Source of the DNA: Roseovarius sp. MMSF_3350
GTDB lineage: Bacteria; Pseudomonadota; Alphaproteobacteria; Rhodobacterales; Rhodobacteraceae
Assembly (NCBI RefSeq): GCF_030733425.1
Contig: NZ_JASHIZ010000003.1
Coordinates: 216,687-280,686 of the forward strand
Direction: 5' to 3'
DNA length: 64,000 nt
In this document: one piece after another, positions 47,142 to 55,506 of the stretch
Numbering within the stretch: position 1 is the first letter of the stretch
How the letters are laid out: every line of letters starts with the position of its first letter
The notes under the pieces: model-generated
The model's input: the letters and a program-made list of their open reading frames with translations, nothing else
What the model was told of the DNA's origin: nothing
Database searches by the model: none
Program-made: the position numbers and the translations under genes

Positions 47142-47507
47142 TCACTTGCCCTCGCGCTTGCGCACCGCCGCCGTCACCAGCAGTTCCACCTTCAGCTCGG
47201 GGTGCGCCAGCTTGGCCTCGCCACAGGCCCGGGCGGGCGCGTGACCCTCAGGCACCCAACTGTCCCACACCTCGTTCATCTCGGCGAAATCGGCCATGTC
47301 GGCCAGCCAGATCGTGCATTGCAGGATGCGCGTCGCATCCGACCCCGCCTCGCCCAACAGCGCCTCGACCTTTTCAAGGCAGGTGCGGGTCTGATCCGCC
47401 ACGCTGTCGCCGCGGTTGCCCACCTGCCCGGCCAGATAGATCGTGTCGCCATGGATCACGATCTGGCTCATGCGGGCGGCGGTATGGTGGCGGACGATAT
47501 CTGTCAT
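47142..47507 (-). CDS. RidA/YjgF family protein
   Basis: A 121-residue protein of the RidA fold: trimers that hydrolyse reactive enamine/imine intermediates or related products. Visible are [20 protein letters not shown] at the start, [19 protein letters not shown] and a C-terminal [21 protein letters not shown]. The critical Arg is not in the usual RxxxxVxxLP setting of RidA itself (here [18 protein letters not shown]), so it is a family member of unknown reaction. It overlaps the GYF_2 gene stop by four bases. Confidence 0.9.
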   Translation of the reverse strand: MTDIVRHHTAARMSQIVIHGDTIYLAGQVGNRGDSVADQTRTCLEKVEALLGEAGSDATRILQCTIWLADMADFAEMNEVWDSWVPEGHAPARACGEAKLAHPELKVELLVTAAVRKREGK

Positions 47508-47737
47508 GACGGGGCTCCTTTCCCAAGGTTCGCCCCGTCATAACGCGCCCGGCCCTGCTGTGCCAGATCCGCGATGCTGCCCGCAATGGCCCAGTCGGCC
47601 ATGCTCTTGCGCCAGGCCAGCGTCCGGTCTCCGACCCGGCCCGCCGCCATTTCGGCCCCGAGGTCGTTCAGCCTCATCGGCCCGACCTGCTGCGGTGCCT
47701 CCGCGAACCACCAGGGCGCCTCCCGCGGGCACCACAC
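47504..47737 (-). CDS. GYF_2-domain (DUF4339) short protein, possibly truncated
   Basis: A 77-residue frame starting at a GTG. The WWFAEAPQQVGPMRLNDLGAEM...RTLAWRKSMADWAIAGSIADL pattern matches the GYF_2/DUF4339 domain (WYxxxxGxQxGPxxxxxLxxxxxxGxxxxxTLVWRxGMxxWxxA). In other proteins this is an N-terminal module followed by a larger domain; here it is followed by only about 17 residues. Its stop overlaps the RidA start (ATGA). It may be a stand-alone protein or the remains of a longer one. Confidence 0.5.
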   Translation of the reverse strand: MWCPREAPWWFAEAPQQVGPMRLNDLGAEMAAGRVGDRTLAWRKSMADWAIAGSIADLAQQGRARYDGANLGKGAPS

Positions 47738-47949
47738 CCACGTCGCCGTAATAATGGATCACCCCGCCCAGGCAGGTCGCCGGGGCGGCCGCCCAGCTGC
47801 CTGCATCTCTGATCGGCAGGCTCATCCCGGTCGAAGGCGACCACATCACCGGCGCCACCACTGCCGAAACCGTACGGGACAACGTCGCCGCGACGACCGG
47901 CTGAGGCGTTCGGCCAATACAGCAGCCCCTACGCCTCACCGTACGAGGT

Positions 47950-48408
47950 TCAATGATCGCCGTTTTCCAGGTGCAGCTTGATGTCGACCAGTACCTGCTG
48001 AAGTGCCATGGTCTCCTTCAGCAGACGCCTGGCCTCGGCGGCCGAGATCACACCGTCCTCGATCGACTGGTGATACTCCGCCATCAGCATGGCAAATCGT
48101 TGCGACAGCGCGATCACGTCCGAATTGACGCCGCCCGTACCGCTGTCGTTGCGCCGCGCGTCCTCAAAGCTCAGCTGCGTGCCGTTCAGCTCCGCCAGCG
48201 CGGCGGTCACGTGCGGATAGGACGCCGCCGCCTCCAGAGCGGCCACCGCGTCGACCGGCATGAACCGGTCCGCATGTTCGTCATGACCCGAATAGTACCG
48301 CCCCAGCGTCGCCTTGGACTTGCCGGTCAGCTTGCACGCCGGCTCCACGCCCACATCCTTGACCAGCGCCTCGGTGTGTTTCTTCAGATATGATCCGGCT
48401 TTCGACAT
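47950..48408 (-). CDS. hypothetical regulator-like protein
   Basis: A 152-residue protein beginning MSKAGSYLKKHTEALVKDVG. The part VGVEPACKLTGKSKATLGRYYSGHDE reads like a helix-turn-helix that recognises DNA (similar in layout to phage CII-type or Cro-like proteins), and the rest is helical (QRFAMLMAEYHQSIEDGVISAAEARRLLKETM). The family is not recognised. It is transcribed away from tdk, so it could regulate it, but this is a guess from layout. Ribosome-binding site is AAAGGG. Confidence 0.7.
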   Translation of the reverse strand: MSKAGSYLKKHTEALVKDVGVEPACKLTGKSKATLGRYYSGHDEHADRFMPVDAVAALEAAASYPHVTAALAELNGTQLSFEDARRNDSGTGGVNSDVIALSQRFAMLMAEYHQSIEDGVISAAEARRLLKETMALQQVLVDIKLHLENGDH

Positions 48409-48543
48409 CCCGCCCTTTCCCTTTGTCGCGCCGTTATCCGGATTGCTCCACGACGCCGCAATGGTGGAAAACCTTACGTTTCCGTAGCCCGCGCGGACCC
48501 CGGCGCGCTTGATCCCGCGCCCCTCTTGCGGATAACTCGACAC

Positions 48544-49146
48544 ATGGCCAAGCTCTACTTCCACTACTCCACCATGAATGCCGGCAAGTCGACGCTGCTG
48601 TTGCAGGCCAGCCACAACTACCGCGAGCGTGGCATGAACACTCACCTTCTGACCGCCGCGATCGATGACCGCGCCGGACCTGCCCGGATCGGCTCGCGGA
48701 TCGGCATCGGGTCCGAGGCCGACACCTTCACCGCCGATGACGACCTCTTCGCCCGCCTCGAGGCGATACTGGCCACGGGCCCGCTGGCCTGCATCTTCGT
48801 CGACGAGGCACAGTTCCTGACCGAGCCCCAGGTCTGGCAACTCGTCCGCGTGGTCGATGACCTGGGCGTCCCGGTCATGTGCTACGGTCTGCGCGTCGAT
48901 TTTCAGGGGCAACTCTTTCCCGGCTCCGCGACCCTTCTGGCCTTGGCCGACGAGATGCGCGAGGTCCGCACCATCTGCCACTGCGGCAAGAAGGCCACCA
49001 TGGTCGTGCGCCGCGACGCGCAGGGAAACGTGGTGACCGACGGCGCCCAAATCCAGGTCGGTGGGAACGAGACCTACGAAAGCCTCTGTCGCCGCCACTG
49101 GCGCGAGGCCACGGGCGATGCCGTGCCGGTCACGCCCGGGGCCTAG
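48544..49146 (+). CDS. tdk: thymidine kinase
   Basis: A 200-residue type II thymidine kinase of the salvage pathway. The P-loop is FHYSTMNAGKSTLLLQ near residues 5-20, Walker B region CIFVDEAQFL, then MCYGLRVDFQGQLFPGSATLLALAD and the zinc-binding CHCGKKA with a later YESLCRRHW. I start at MAKLYFHYS rather than six codons earlier. It is followed by a short frameshifted gene one base downstream. Confidence 0.95.
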   Translation: MAKLYFHYSTMNAGKSTLLLQASHNYRERGMNTHLLTAAIDDRAGPARIGSRIGIGSEADTFTADDDLFARLEAILATGPLACIFVDEAQFLTEPQVWQLVRVVDDLGVPVMCYGLRVDFQGQLFPGSATLLALADEMREVRTICHCGKKATMVVRRDAQGNVVTDGAQIQVGGNETYESLCRRHWREATGDAVPVTPGA

Positions 49147-49147
49147 G

Positions 49148-49533
49148 GTGCTGAAAAACACCGCGCTCGGCGTCCTGATGTTCGTCTCCGCGATGATCGC
49201 GGTCTGTCTCTACGCGATCAACACGGTCGACATTTCCCTCGACAAGACCACCGCCGCCCATAACGCGGCGCGGCAGGCGTTTCTGGCTGACCTGCCCAAC
49301 TCCGGGTGCCTGCGCGACGCCGACATCACCGCCTCCCGCGCCCGCGTGCAAGAGCCGCAGTTCGACTGGTGCGTCACGCCCGACTCCATGAAGACATGGC
49401 TGCGCGTGACCGTAAAGCCGCCCCGCCCTTCTCTACCGAGGACGAGAACGCCCAGGTCTTCGCCTTTGACGATGCGGGCTGCGCGGTCGACTGGTCTTAC
49501 GCCTCCGGCCCCGGCTTTACCTGCGCCGAGTGA
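49148..49533 (+). pseudogene. frameshifted small exported/membrane protein
   Basis: Frame 1 starts at a GTG one base after the tdk stop: VLKNTALGVLMFVSAMIAVCLYAINTV, a membrane segment, then NSGCLRDADITAS and FDWCVTPDSMKTWLRVTVKP. After about position 49425 this frame turns to low-quality Arg/Pro/Ser sequence. The frame shifted by one gives a sensible end: PFSTEDENAQVFAFDDAGCAVDWSYASGPGFTCAE then stop at 49533. Joined they make a Cys-rich small membrane protein of about 128 residues. The CCGCCCCGCCC run at 49421-49431 is where an indel or slippage would be expected. Confidence 0.6.
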
Positions 49534-49608
49534 CGCCGGGCGCGGGACCGCTCCGGAACCCGCCTCCCCGTCCGCGCGTTTCTCTTTCGTATCGCAAAGG
49601 AGACCGAC

Positions 49609-49863
49609 ATGGACCGCCTGTCCTTCTACATCACGTTTTTCACCGGCAGCTTCATCACCGGCGTCATCGTGATCGCCGGGTTTTCATTGGGCTATTATAC
49701 CGTCTGGACCATCGCGATCGCCGCCGTCGCGGGCCTGCTGCTCGCCTGGCCAACCGGCTACATGATTTCGCAGCGCATCAAGCGCGACGATCCGGACTGG
49801 ACGCCCGAGGCCGACCCTGGCGACCAGCCCGTCATCCCACGGCCGGACGCGCCCGAGGTCTAG
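49609..49863 (+). CDS. small two-helix membrane protein
   Basis: An 84-residue protein with two hydrophobic helices (YITFFTGSFITGVIVIAGFSLGYY and TIAIAAVAGLLLAWPTGYMI) and an acidic, proline-rich tail (DDPDWTPEADPGDQPV). Family not recognised; small proteins of this kind are common near fabH-like genes in the group as far as I recall. The ribosome-binding site AAAGGAG is good. Its TAG is in the CTAG shared with the convergent FabH-like gene. Confidence 0.72.
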   Translation: MDRLSFYITFFTGSFITGVIVIAGFSLGYYTVWTIAIAAVAGLLLAWPTGYMISQRIKRDDPDWTPEADPGDQPVIPRPDAPEV

Positions 49864-50981
49864 GCTCGCTCGACCAGAACCGACCCCACGGAGTATCCCG
49901 CTCCGAAAGAACAGATCAGCCCAGTGTCGCCGGGTCGCAGATCATCCGAGTATTTCGAGAACGCGATGATCGACCCTGCCGATGACGTATTGGCATAGTC
50001 CTGCAGGATGTTCGGCTGCTCGTCGGCCTCCGGCACCCGCCCCATCACCTTGCGCCCGATGAAATCGTTCATCGTCTTGTTGGCCTGATGCAGCCACAGC
50101 CGTTTGAGGTCCGCCGCCGCGACGCCGGCCTCTTCCATGTGTCCGGCAATATGCGCGCTGACCAGCGGCAGCACTTCCTTAAACACCTTGCGCCCCTCCT
50201 GCACGAACTGCATGTCGCGCCGGTCCTGCAGCTCCGGGTCGCGCGTGCGCCGCAGAAAGCCGTTATTGTTGCGGATGTTGTTGGAAAACTGCGTGGCGCA
50301 GCGGGTCGAATGCACCAGGAAATGCGCGCCCTTGGCATCCTCCGCCCGCTCGATCACCAGCGCGGTGCACACGTCCCCGAAGATGAAATGACAGTCCCGG
50401 TCGCGCCACTCCAGGTGGCCCGAGCATATCTCGGGGCTGACCACGATGGCGCAGCGCACGCTGCCCGACCGCACCATGTCCGCCGCCGCCTGTATCCCGA
50501 ACGTGGCCGAGGAACACGCCACGTTCATGTCGAACGCGAACCCCTTGGCCCCCAGCAACTGCTGGATCTCGATCGCCACGGCCGGATAGGGCCGCTCGTG
50601 GTTGCTCGCGGCGCAAATTATCAGGTCGACCTCGCCCGCCTCGCGCCCCGCCTGCGCCAGCGCCTTGCCGCAGGCATCCAGCGCCATCTCCGCCATGATC
50701 CCCGGCTCGTCATTCGACCGCTCGCGCAGCCTGGGATGCATCAGGCCGGGATCCAGCACACCCGACTTGTCCATGACGTAGCGCTGTTCGATCCCCGAGG
50801 CATTGACGATGAACTCCGAAGAAGACGCCGCCTTGGCCTCGATCTCTCCCGCCGCGATTGCGTCGGCGTTCTCGGCGTTGAATCGCTCGGCGTAGGCGTT
50901 GAAGGCCACCACCAGTTCGTCGTTGGTGATGGTTTCTTCCGGCGTGAAAACGCCCGTGCCGGTGATCGCAGGCTTGAACAT
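49860..50981 (-). CDS. beta-ketoacyl-ACP synthase III-like protein
   Basis: A 373-residue thiolase-fold enzyme. The catalytic triad is visible: Cys in NVACSSATFGIQ, His in WLHQANKTMNDF and Asn in DYANTSSAGS. FabH-type enzymes condense acyl-CoA with malonyl-ACP. This one is longer than FabH of E. coli (317) and has an insert before the Cys (AENADAIAAGEIEAKAASSSEFIV), a trait of a subgroup in alphaproteobacteria, so the true substrate may differ from fatty acid initiation. I start at MFKPAITGTG, which is preceded by GAGGGAGAG. Confidence 0.9.
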   Translation of the reverse strand: MFKPAITGTGVFTPEETITNDELVVAFNAYAERFNAENADAIAAGEIEAKAASSSEFIVNASGIEQRYVMDKSGVLDPGLMHPRLRERSNDEPGIMAEMALDACGKALAQAGREAGEVDLIICAASNHERPYPAVAIEIQQLLGAKGFAFDMNVACSSATFGIQAAADMVRSGSVRCAIVVSPEICSGHLEWRDRDCHFIFGDVCTALVIERAEDAKGAHFLVHSTRCATQFSNNIRNNNGFLRRTRDPELQDRRDMQFVQEGRKVFKEVLPLVSAHIAGHMEEAGVAAADLKRLWLHQANKTMNDFIGRKVMGRVPEADEQPNILQDYANTSSAGSIIAFSKYSDDLRPGDTGLICSFGAGYSVGSVLVERA

Positions 50982-51150
50982 GTCTCTCTCCCTCGAAGTA
51001 TCGGCCACCACGCCAGAACCATGCCCCGAGGTCAAGCGAAACGCCGCGGAAAACCGGCCGCCCGGGGGAACCGCTTCTGTCGCGGCGGCGTTTGACGCAC
51101 GTAAACGCGCAGCGTGCGGCGCGCCTTCGGACAGACTTGCGAGAGATGAC

Positions 51151-51747
51151 ATGGCGCACCCCGACCGCTCATCAAGACCCATCACTGCCATCATCGACCG
51201 CCTGGAGGACACCACGACCAGAAAACAGGTGACCCTGCGTTGCATGATCGAGGCGTTCGGCAAAAGCTCCTTCACCACCGCGATGTGCGTCCCGGCGCTC
51301 TTGGTGGCTTCGCCGCTCAGCGGCATACCGCTTTTCTCCAGCGCCTGCGGCATCCTGATCGCCTCCATCGCGGCGCAGATGCTGGTGGGCCGCAAACACC
51401 TCTGGCTGCCCAACTTCGTGATGAACCGAAGCGTCGGCAACAAAACGATGCTCGCCGCGCTCCGTCGCCTGCACCGGGTGGGCGAACGGATCGACGCGAT
51501 CACCCGGCCGCGCCTGTCGGCCCTGATGACGCTGCCGATGCGCAAGCTCTACCAGGCGCTCTGCGTGCTTTGCGGCGTTCTGATGATCTTCCTCGAGATC
51601 ATGCCGTTTTCATCGTCCATCCTCGGCATGGCGACGATCTTCTTCGCCACCGCGATCATCGTCCGCGACGGGGTTCTGGCGTGCCTCGGGGTGACCATAA
51701 TGTGCCTCGGCGCCAGCCTGCCACTCTTCGCGCTTCAGGCGATGTAG
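51151..51747 (+). CDS. ExoD family membrane protein
   Basis: A 198-residue protein. Core residues ITAIIDRLEDTTTRKQVTLRCMIEAFGKSSFTTAM and ALLVASPLSGIPLFSS are typical of ExoD, followed by RKHLWLPNFVMNRSV and hydrophobic segments (YQALCVLCGVLMIFLEIM; FFATAIIVRDGVLAC). ExoD was found by its effect on exopolysaccharide in Sinorhizobium; its biochemical role is not known. It starts at an ATG with GAGAGATGAC upstream. A GGTGGGG hairpin overlaps its stop region. Confidence 0.88.
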   Translation: MAHPDRSSRPITAIIDRLEDTTTRKQVTLRCMIEAFGKSSFTTAMCVPALLVASPLSGIPLFSSACGILIASIAAQMLVGRKHLWLPNFVMNRSVGNKTMLAALRRLHRVGERIDAITRPRLSALMTLPMRKLYQALCVLCGVLMIFLEIMPFSSSILGMATIFFATAIIVRDGVLACLGVTIMCLGASLPLFALQAM

Positions 51748-51839
51748 GGTGGGGTTCCACCCCACCACGATCCCGCGCGGATTCTGCCCATGACCGTCCG
51801 CACCTCTTTCCATCACGTAGGGTGGGGTTTCACCCCACC
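51746..51839. repeat. two GGTGGGG/CCCCACC hairpins after exoD
   Basis: GGTGGGG-TTCCA-CCCCACC (51748-51766) and GGTGGGG-TTTCA-CCCCACC (51821-51839), each preceded by GTA or CGTA, with 54 bases between. They belong to the same family as 17876 and 55709. They lie between the convergent ExoD and dehydrogenase genes and may terminate both. Confidence 0.8.
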
Positions 51840-51852
51840 TAATCCCCCCCGC

Positions 51853-52809
51853 TCAATTCACCAGGTTCGGTGGCGTTTCCCCGGCCAGGGCCGCCCGCAG
51901 GTTCTCCACCGCCACGCGTCCCATCATCTCGCGCACCTCCAGCGTCGAGGTGCCCATATGCGGCAACAGAACCACATTCTCCAGCGCGGTCAGCGCCTCC
52001 GGCACTTCCGGTTCGTTCTCGTAGACGTCCAGGCCCGCGCCCGCGATCCGCCCCTGCTGCAAGGCGGCGATCAGCGCGGGCTCATCCACGATGTCGCCCC
52101 GCGCGATATTGATCAGATGCGCCTGGCGCGGCATCAGGGCGATCGCCTCGGCGTCGATCAGACGGTGGGTGTCCGGGCTGACCGGCAAGGCCACCACGGC
52201 GAAATCGGCGCGGCCCAACAACTCTTCAAGCGTTCTCACCCGTTCGGTGGGAAAGCTCAGTTCCTTCTCGCTCCGCGACCAGTAGATCACGTCCATTCCG
52301 AACCCGTGATGACACCGCTGCGCAATCGCCGCCCCGATCCGGCCCATCCCGATGATCCCCACGGTCTTGCCGGTGACATGCGTTCCCAAAAGTTGCGTCG
52401 GGTTCCACCCCGGCCACTTGCCGGCTCGCACCATGCGCTCGCCCTCGCCGGCGCGGCGCGCGCTCATCATGATCAGCGTCATGCCGATATCCGCCGTGGC
52501 CTCCGTCACCGCCCCCGGCACGTTTGTCACATGCACGCCCGCCGACCGCGCAGCGGCCAGGTCGATATGGTTGATCCCCACGCCGTAATTCGCCAGCACC
52601 TTGCAGCGCGGGTTCTGCGCCTCGCGGAACACCTCGGACGAAAACGTGTCGCCGAACATCATCAGAACCCCGTCATAGAGGTTCAGTGCCGCGCGCATCT
52701 GCCCGATCTTCAGCGGCGTGTTTTCCTCGCGCATCTCGACATCGAAATGCTCGCGCGCCATGTCCACCACGCTTTCGGGCAGGGGCCGGGTGAAATAGAC
52801 CCGTTTCAA
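51853..52809 (-). CDS. D-isomer-specific 2-hydroxyacid dehydrogenase
   Basis: A 318-residue NAD(P)-dependent enzyme. The dinucleotide loop is TVGIIGMGRIGAAIA (near 150), with the family motifs VLANYGVGINHIDL, LMPRQAHLINIARGDIVDE (catalytic Arg) and GLDVYENEPEVPEAL (Glu), and LLPHMGTSTLEV (His). It probably reduces glyoxylate, hydroxypyruvate or a similar 2-oxoacid. Its start overlaps the csaA stop (ATGA) and it is the last gene of the proC-csaA unit. Confidence 0.92.
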   Translation of the reverse strand: MKRVYFTRPLPESVVDMAREHFDVEMREENTPLKIGQMRAALNLYDGVLMMFGDTFSSEVFREAQNPRCKVLANYGVGINHIDLAAARSAGVHVTNVPGAVTEATADIGMTLIMMSARRAGEGERMVRAGKWPGWNPTQLLGTHVTGKTVGIIGMGRIGAAIAQRCHHGFGMDVIYWSRSEKELSFPTERVRTLEELLGRADFAVVALPVSPDTHRLIDAEAIALMPRQAHLINIARGDIVDEPALIAALQQGRIAGAGLDVYENEPEVPEALTALENVVLLPHMGTSTLEVREMMGRVAVENLRAALAGETPPNLVN

Positions 52810-53147
52810 TGCATCCGCCCTCCGATGGGCACCTCAAGGTCCGGCGAGAGCAGCACGATCCCGCCCTCCGAGTCACTTACGCCCAACACCAGCACCTCGG
52901 ACATCACCGGCCCGATCTGGCGCGGCGGAAAGTTCACCACCGCCATCACCTGCTTTCCCACCAAGCCCTCGGGGTCGTAATGCTCGGTGATCTGGGCCGA
53001 GCTCTTCTTCTCGCCCAGTTCCTCTCCGAAATCGACCCAAAGCTTGATCGCGGGCTTGCGGGCCTCGGGGAAGGGCTCGGCCCGGGTTATCCTGCCCACC
53101 CGGATATCCACCTTCAGGAAATCGTCGAACGTGATCGCGTCAGCCAC
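52806..53147 (-). CDS. csaA: CsaA-type tRNA-binding domain protein
   Basis: A 113-residue OB-fold protein: ITFDDFLKVDIRVGRITRAEPFPEARKPAIKLWVDFG (the family signature of the tRNA-binding domain) and FPPRQIGPVMSEVLVLG. CsaA of Bacillus acts as an export-related chaperone; the domain binds tRNA in synthetases. The actual role here is unknown. It overlaps proC by eight bases and the dehydrogenase by four, so all three are co-translated. Confidence 0.92.
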   Translation of the reverse strand: MADAITFDDFLKVDIRVGRITRAEPFPEARKPAIKLWVDFGEELGEKKSSAQITEHYDPEGLVGKQVMAVVNFPPRQIGPVMSEVLVLGVSDSEGGIVLLSPDLEVPIGGRMH

Positions 53148-53955
53148 GGCGCAACTCCTTCGAGCGGTCGGCAGCGGCCTTCACCGTGGCCTTCATCAAA
53201 GGCGACAGGCCATTCTGCTCATCCATCAGAACCTCCAGCCCCGCCTGGGTGGTGCCGTTGGGGCTGGTGACATTCTCGCGCAGCTGCGCCGGCGTCTCGT
53301 CCGCCGCCTCGGCCAGCGCGCCGGCACCCGCCACCGTGGCCTGCGCCAGCTGCATCGCAAGTTCCGGCGACAGCCCCTCGGCCTCGCCCGCCTTGGCCAT
53401 GCATTCGATCATGTGAAACACGTAAGCCGGGCCAGACCCGGACACGCCCGTGACCGCGTCCATCTGGTGCTCGCCTTCCAGCCGCACCACCTGTCCCACG
53501 GCCTTCAGCAACGCCTCGGCCAGGTCCATCTGATCGCCGCTCACCTCGCCATTGCCGACGATGGCGGTAATGCCGCGGCCCACGGCGGCGGGGGTGTTGG
53601 GCATCGCGCGGATGATCGGGCTGTCACTGCCGAACGCCGCTTCGAACGCCTCGATCGGCGTGCCCGCGGCGACCGAGACGAACAGCGTCCCGCCCCCGCC
53701 CATCGCCGCGATCGTGGGCAGCGCCTCTCCCATCATCTGCGGTTTGACGGCGATCAGCACGATGGCCGGATTCGCCGGCAGATCCGCGTTCAGATGCACC
53801 CCCGTCCCCTTCAGCCAGTCCGAGGGCTTGGGATCGACCACCCAGACCGATCCGGGCGGCAGGTCGCGTTCCAGCCACCCCGCCAGCATCGCCGATCCCA
53901 TCTTGCCACAGCCCAACAGGACAAGGCCCTTGTCGGCCACATGCTGCATATCCAT
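53140..53955 (-). CDS. proC: pyrroline-5-carboxylate reductase
   Basis: A 271-residue NAD(P)H enzyme, the last step of proline synthesis. The nucleotide loop is VLLGCGKMGSAMLAGWLE (residues 12-29). The signature VTGVSGSGPAYVFHMIECMAKAGEAEGL is visible, and the PNTPAAVGRGITAIVG region is typical. It starts at MDMQHVADKGLV; the ATG two codons further is also possible. It leads a three-gene operon with csaA and the dehydrogenase. Confidence 0.95.
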   Translation of the reverse strand: MDMQHVADKGLVLLGCGKMGSAMLAGWLERDLPPGSVWVVDPKPSDWLKGTGVHLNADLPANPAIVLIAVKPQMMGEALPTIAAMGGGGTLFVSVAAGTPIEAFEAAFGSDSPIIRAMPNTPAAVGRGITAIVGNGEVSGDQMDLAEALLKAVGQVVRLEGEHQMDAVTGVSGSGPAYVFHMIECMAKAGEAEGLSPELAMQLAQATVAGAGALAEAADETPAQLRENVTSPNGTTQAGLEVLMDEQNGLSPLMKATVKAAADRSKELRRG

Positions 53956-54052
53956 TCCGGTGCGCCCCTCTTTCCTTGTCTTTCACGGGGTTGATAGTCC
54001 GCGCATCGCACCCCTGCAATACGCCACGGCCCACCTCGGCCACACCTCGCGC

Positions 54053-54084
54053 AAAAGAAAAAGGGCGCGCCGCCCGGCACGCCC
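54053..54084 (-). terminator. Rho-independent terminator of the YbjN-domain gene
   Basis: On the minus strand GGGCGTGCC (54084-54076) pairs with GGCGCGCCC (54071-54063) as nine pairs with one G-T, loop GGGC. A T-rich tail follows (TTTTTCTTTT, 54062-54053). It starts 24 bases after the YbjN-domain stop codon. Confidence 0.75.
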
Positions 54085-54108
54085 CGTTCGCCTTAAAATT
54101 GTGCGACG

Positions 54109-54609
54109 TCAGGCCCGGCCATACGCCTCGCCGATGGCGATCTGCAGCGCCTCTTTCGGACTCCTGTCGCCCCACACCACCAGTTGCAGCGCAGGATAGA
54201 ACCGCTCGGCACTCGTCACCGCCGCGCCGATCAACGTGTCGATCTGTTCGGGGCTGATCGCCTGCGCGCCGGTCATGACCAACCCGTAGCGATAGACCAT
54301 CAATTGCTGCTCGGCCCAGAAGGTGAAGGCGCCCGCCCAGCATTGGTCGTTCACGTCGTTCAGCACGTGGTAAAGCGCCGGCAGCTTGTCCTCCGGCGGC
54401 TCCATCTCGAAGGTGCAGACCATGCGCAGCGTCTCGTCATAGGCCGACCAGGCCAGCGTGATCGAATAGGTCCGCCACTGCCCCTCTACCGCCATGGCGA
54501 TCTGGTCGTCACCGATCCGGTCGAAATCCCAGTCGTGATGCTCGGCCAGATGCTCGACGATGTCTATGGGATGAAGGTCTTCTGAAAAGAACTGCTCGGA
54601 AAGTGCCAT
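54109..54609 (-). CDS. YbjN domain protein
   Basis: A 166-residue protein with the YbjN/T3SS chaperone-like fold: HPIDIVEHLAEHHDWDFDRIG, QIAMAVEGQWRTYSITLAWSAYDETLRMVC and ALYHVLNDVNDQCWAGAFTFW. It has no signal or membrane segment. E. coli YbjN affects motility and stress when overproduced, but its mechanism is not known. It follows a long gap and has a terminator before proC, so it is a single gene. Confidence 0.85.
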   Translation of the reverse strand: MALSEQFFSEDLHPIDIVEHLAEHHDWDFDRIGDDQIAMAVEGQWRTYSITLAWSAYDETLRMVCTFEMEPPEDKLPALYHVLNDVNDQCWAGAFTFWAEQQLMVYRYGLVMTGAQAISPEQIDTLIGAAVTSAERFYPALQLVVWGDRSPKEALQIAIGEAYGRA

Positions 54610-54920
54610 GGCGCCACCTCATGTGTTGTAGCGAAGGGGCTGGCAGCGCCCAAACGCTAGGTGCCTGCTCTAGGAAAGGGGTTCATTCCCGCTTTTCCTA
54701 CAAGATATGGTGAGGGGGGATTTGCGACCTGTAAAGCTATTTCTTGGGGATAACCGCAATAAGTTGTGGATGACATGAAAATTTCATCAAGCCTTGGGCG
54801 TGGCGGTCCCTGCCTCGCCCAACCGCCGTCCCGGACTTGATCCGGGACCTCCTGCGCCGACGAACCTCATGCTTGCGCGTGCGGATCACCGCGATCGAAC
54901 GAGGGTTCGGCCAAATGAAA
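54610..54920. other. gene-free stretch upstream of the YbjN-domain gene
   Basis: About 310 bases between the YbjN-domain start and the terminator of the PRC-type gene. The AT-rich part around 54690-54790 is the likely promoter area for the YbjN-domain gene. It contains TTGTGGATGA, one mismatch from a DnaA box, and a GTCCCGGA hairpin at 54828. An open frame at 54794-54976 crosses the hairpin and terminator and I do not call it. Confidence 0.5.
54828..54848. repeat. GTCCCGGA-CTTGA-TCCGGGAC hairpin repeat
   Basis: Perfect 8-bp arms with a five-base loop. The same sequence with one loop change (CCTGA) is at 63965-63985. In the second case it is directly followed by the GTAGGGTGGG element. Confidence 0.75.
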
Positions 54921-54942
54921 ATGGCTGCCCGAAGGCAGCCAT
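54915..54942 (-). terminator. Rho-independent terminator of the PRC-barrel-like gene
   Basis: Perfect 9-bp arms ATGGCTGCC (54921-54929) and GGCAGCCAT (54934-54942) with a CGAA loop. On the minus strand it is followed by TTTCATTT. It starts 30 bases after the stop codon. Confidence 0.8.
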
Positions 54943-54972
54943 TGACTTGAGTTTCAAACTGTATACGGCGAC

Positions 54973-55506
54973 CTAGCCGCCCATGTTCGTCCGTGCGTTC
55001 GCTTTCAGCGCCGTCTCGAACTCGGCCTTGGTCATGTTGACGGTCACACCGTCGTCACCGACCATCAGCGCGTTCAGCGGAATGCCCGCACGTTCAACGG
55101 CGCGGTTGTCGGCACCTTCCATCTCGCCGTCCAGATCGACGACTGCGATGTTGCCTTGGGAATCGGCGTCGTTATACGTACCGATCAACTCACCGTCGGT
55201 GGTGTAGACCTCCGTGTCGCCGGTCAGCGCGGCGTCCAGCTCCGCCGAAACGTCGCTTGCGGCGTCATAGGCGTCTTCGGCCACGCCACCCACGGCATCG
55301 ACCCCGGCCTGGGCCGTATCGGTCGCGCTCTCACTGATGGCATAGACCGTATCGCCGACTTCTTCGGCCGCAGCGCCGGCCTGTGCCGAAACGCTCGCCT
55401 CGGCCTCGGTATCGGCCTGGGCCGTCTCGTCGCTTGCCGCGAACGGCATGACAGGTGCGGACACCAGGGCAGCAATCGCCAGGGCGGATGTGAATGTCGG
55501 TTTCAT
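54973..55506 (-). CDS. exported PRC-barrel-like protein
   Basis: A 177-residue protein with a signal peptide (MKPTFTSALAIAALVSAPVMPFAAS). A low-complexity Ala/Asp/Glu/Thr stretch (about 25-100) follows. The C-terminal domain (about 105-170: EVYTTDGELIGTYNDADSQGNIAVVDL, GIPLNALMVGDDGVTVNMTKAEFE) resembles the PRC-barrel. The start follows AAGGAGGAG, one of the strongest ribosome-binding sites in the window. Role unknown; probably abundant in the periplasm. Confidence 0.8.
   Translation of the reverse strand: MKPTFTSALAIAALVSAPVMPFAASDETAQADTEAEASVSAQAGAAAEEVGDTVYAISESATDTAQAGVDAVGGVAEDAYDAASDVSAELDAALTGDTEVYTTDGELIGTYNDADSQGNIAVVDLDGEMEGADNRAVERAGIPLNALMVGDDGVTVNMTKAEFETALKANARTNMGG

Noticed and set aside
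54700..54790. Replication origin
   Set aside because: One near-match to a DnaA box (TTGTGGATGA) in an AT-rich patch, but no cluster of boxes and no dnaA, hemE, parAB or repABC genes.
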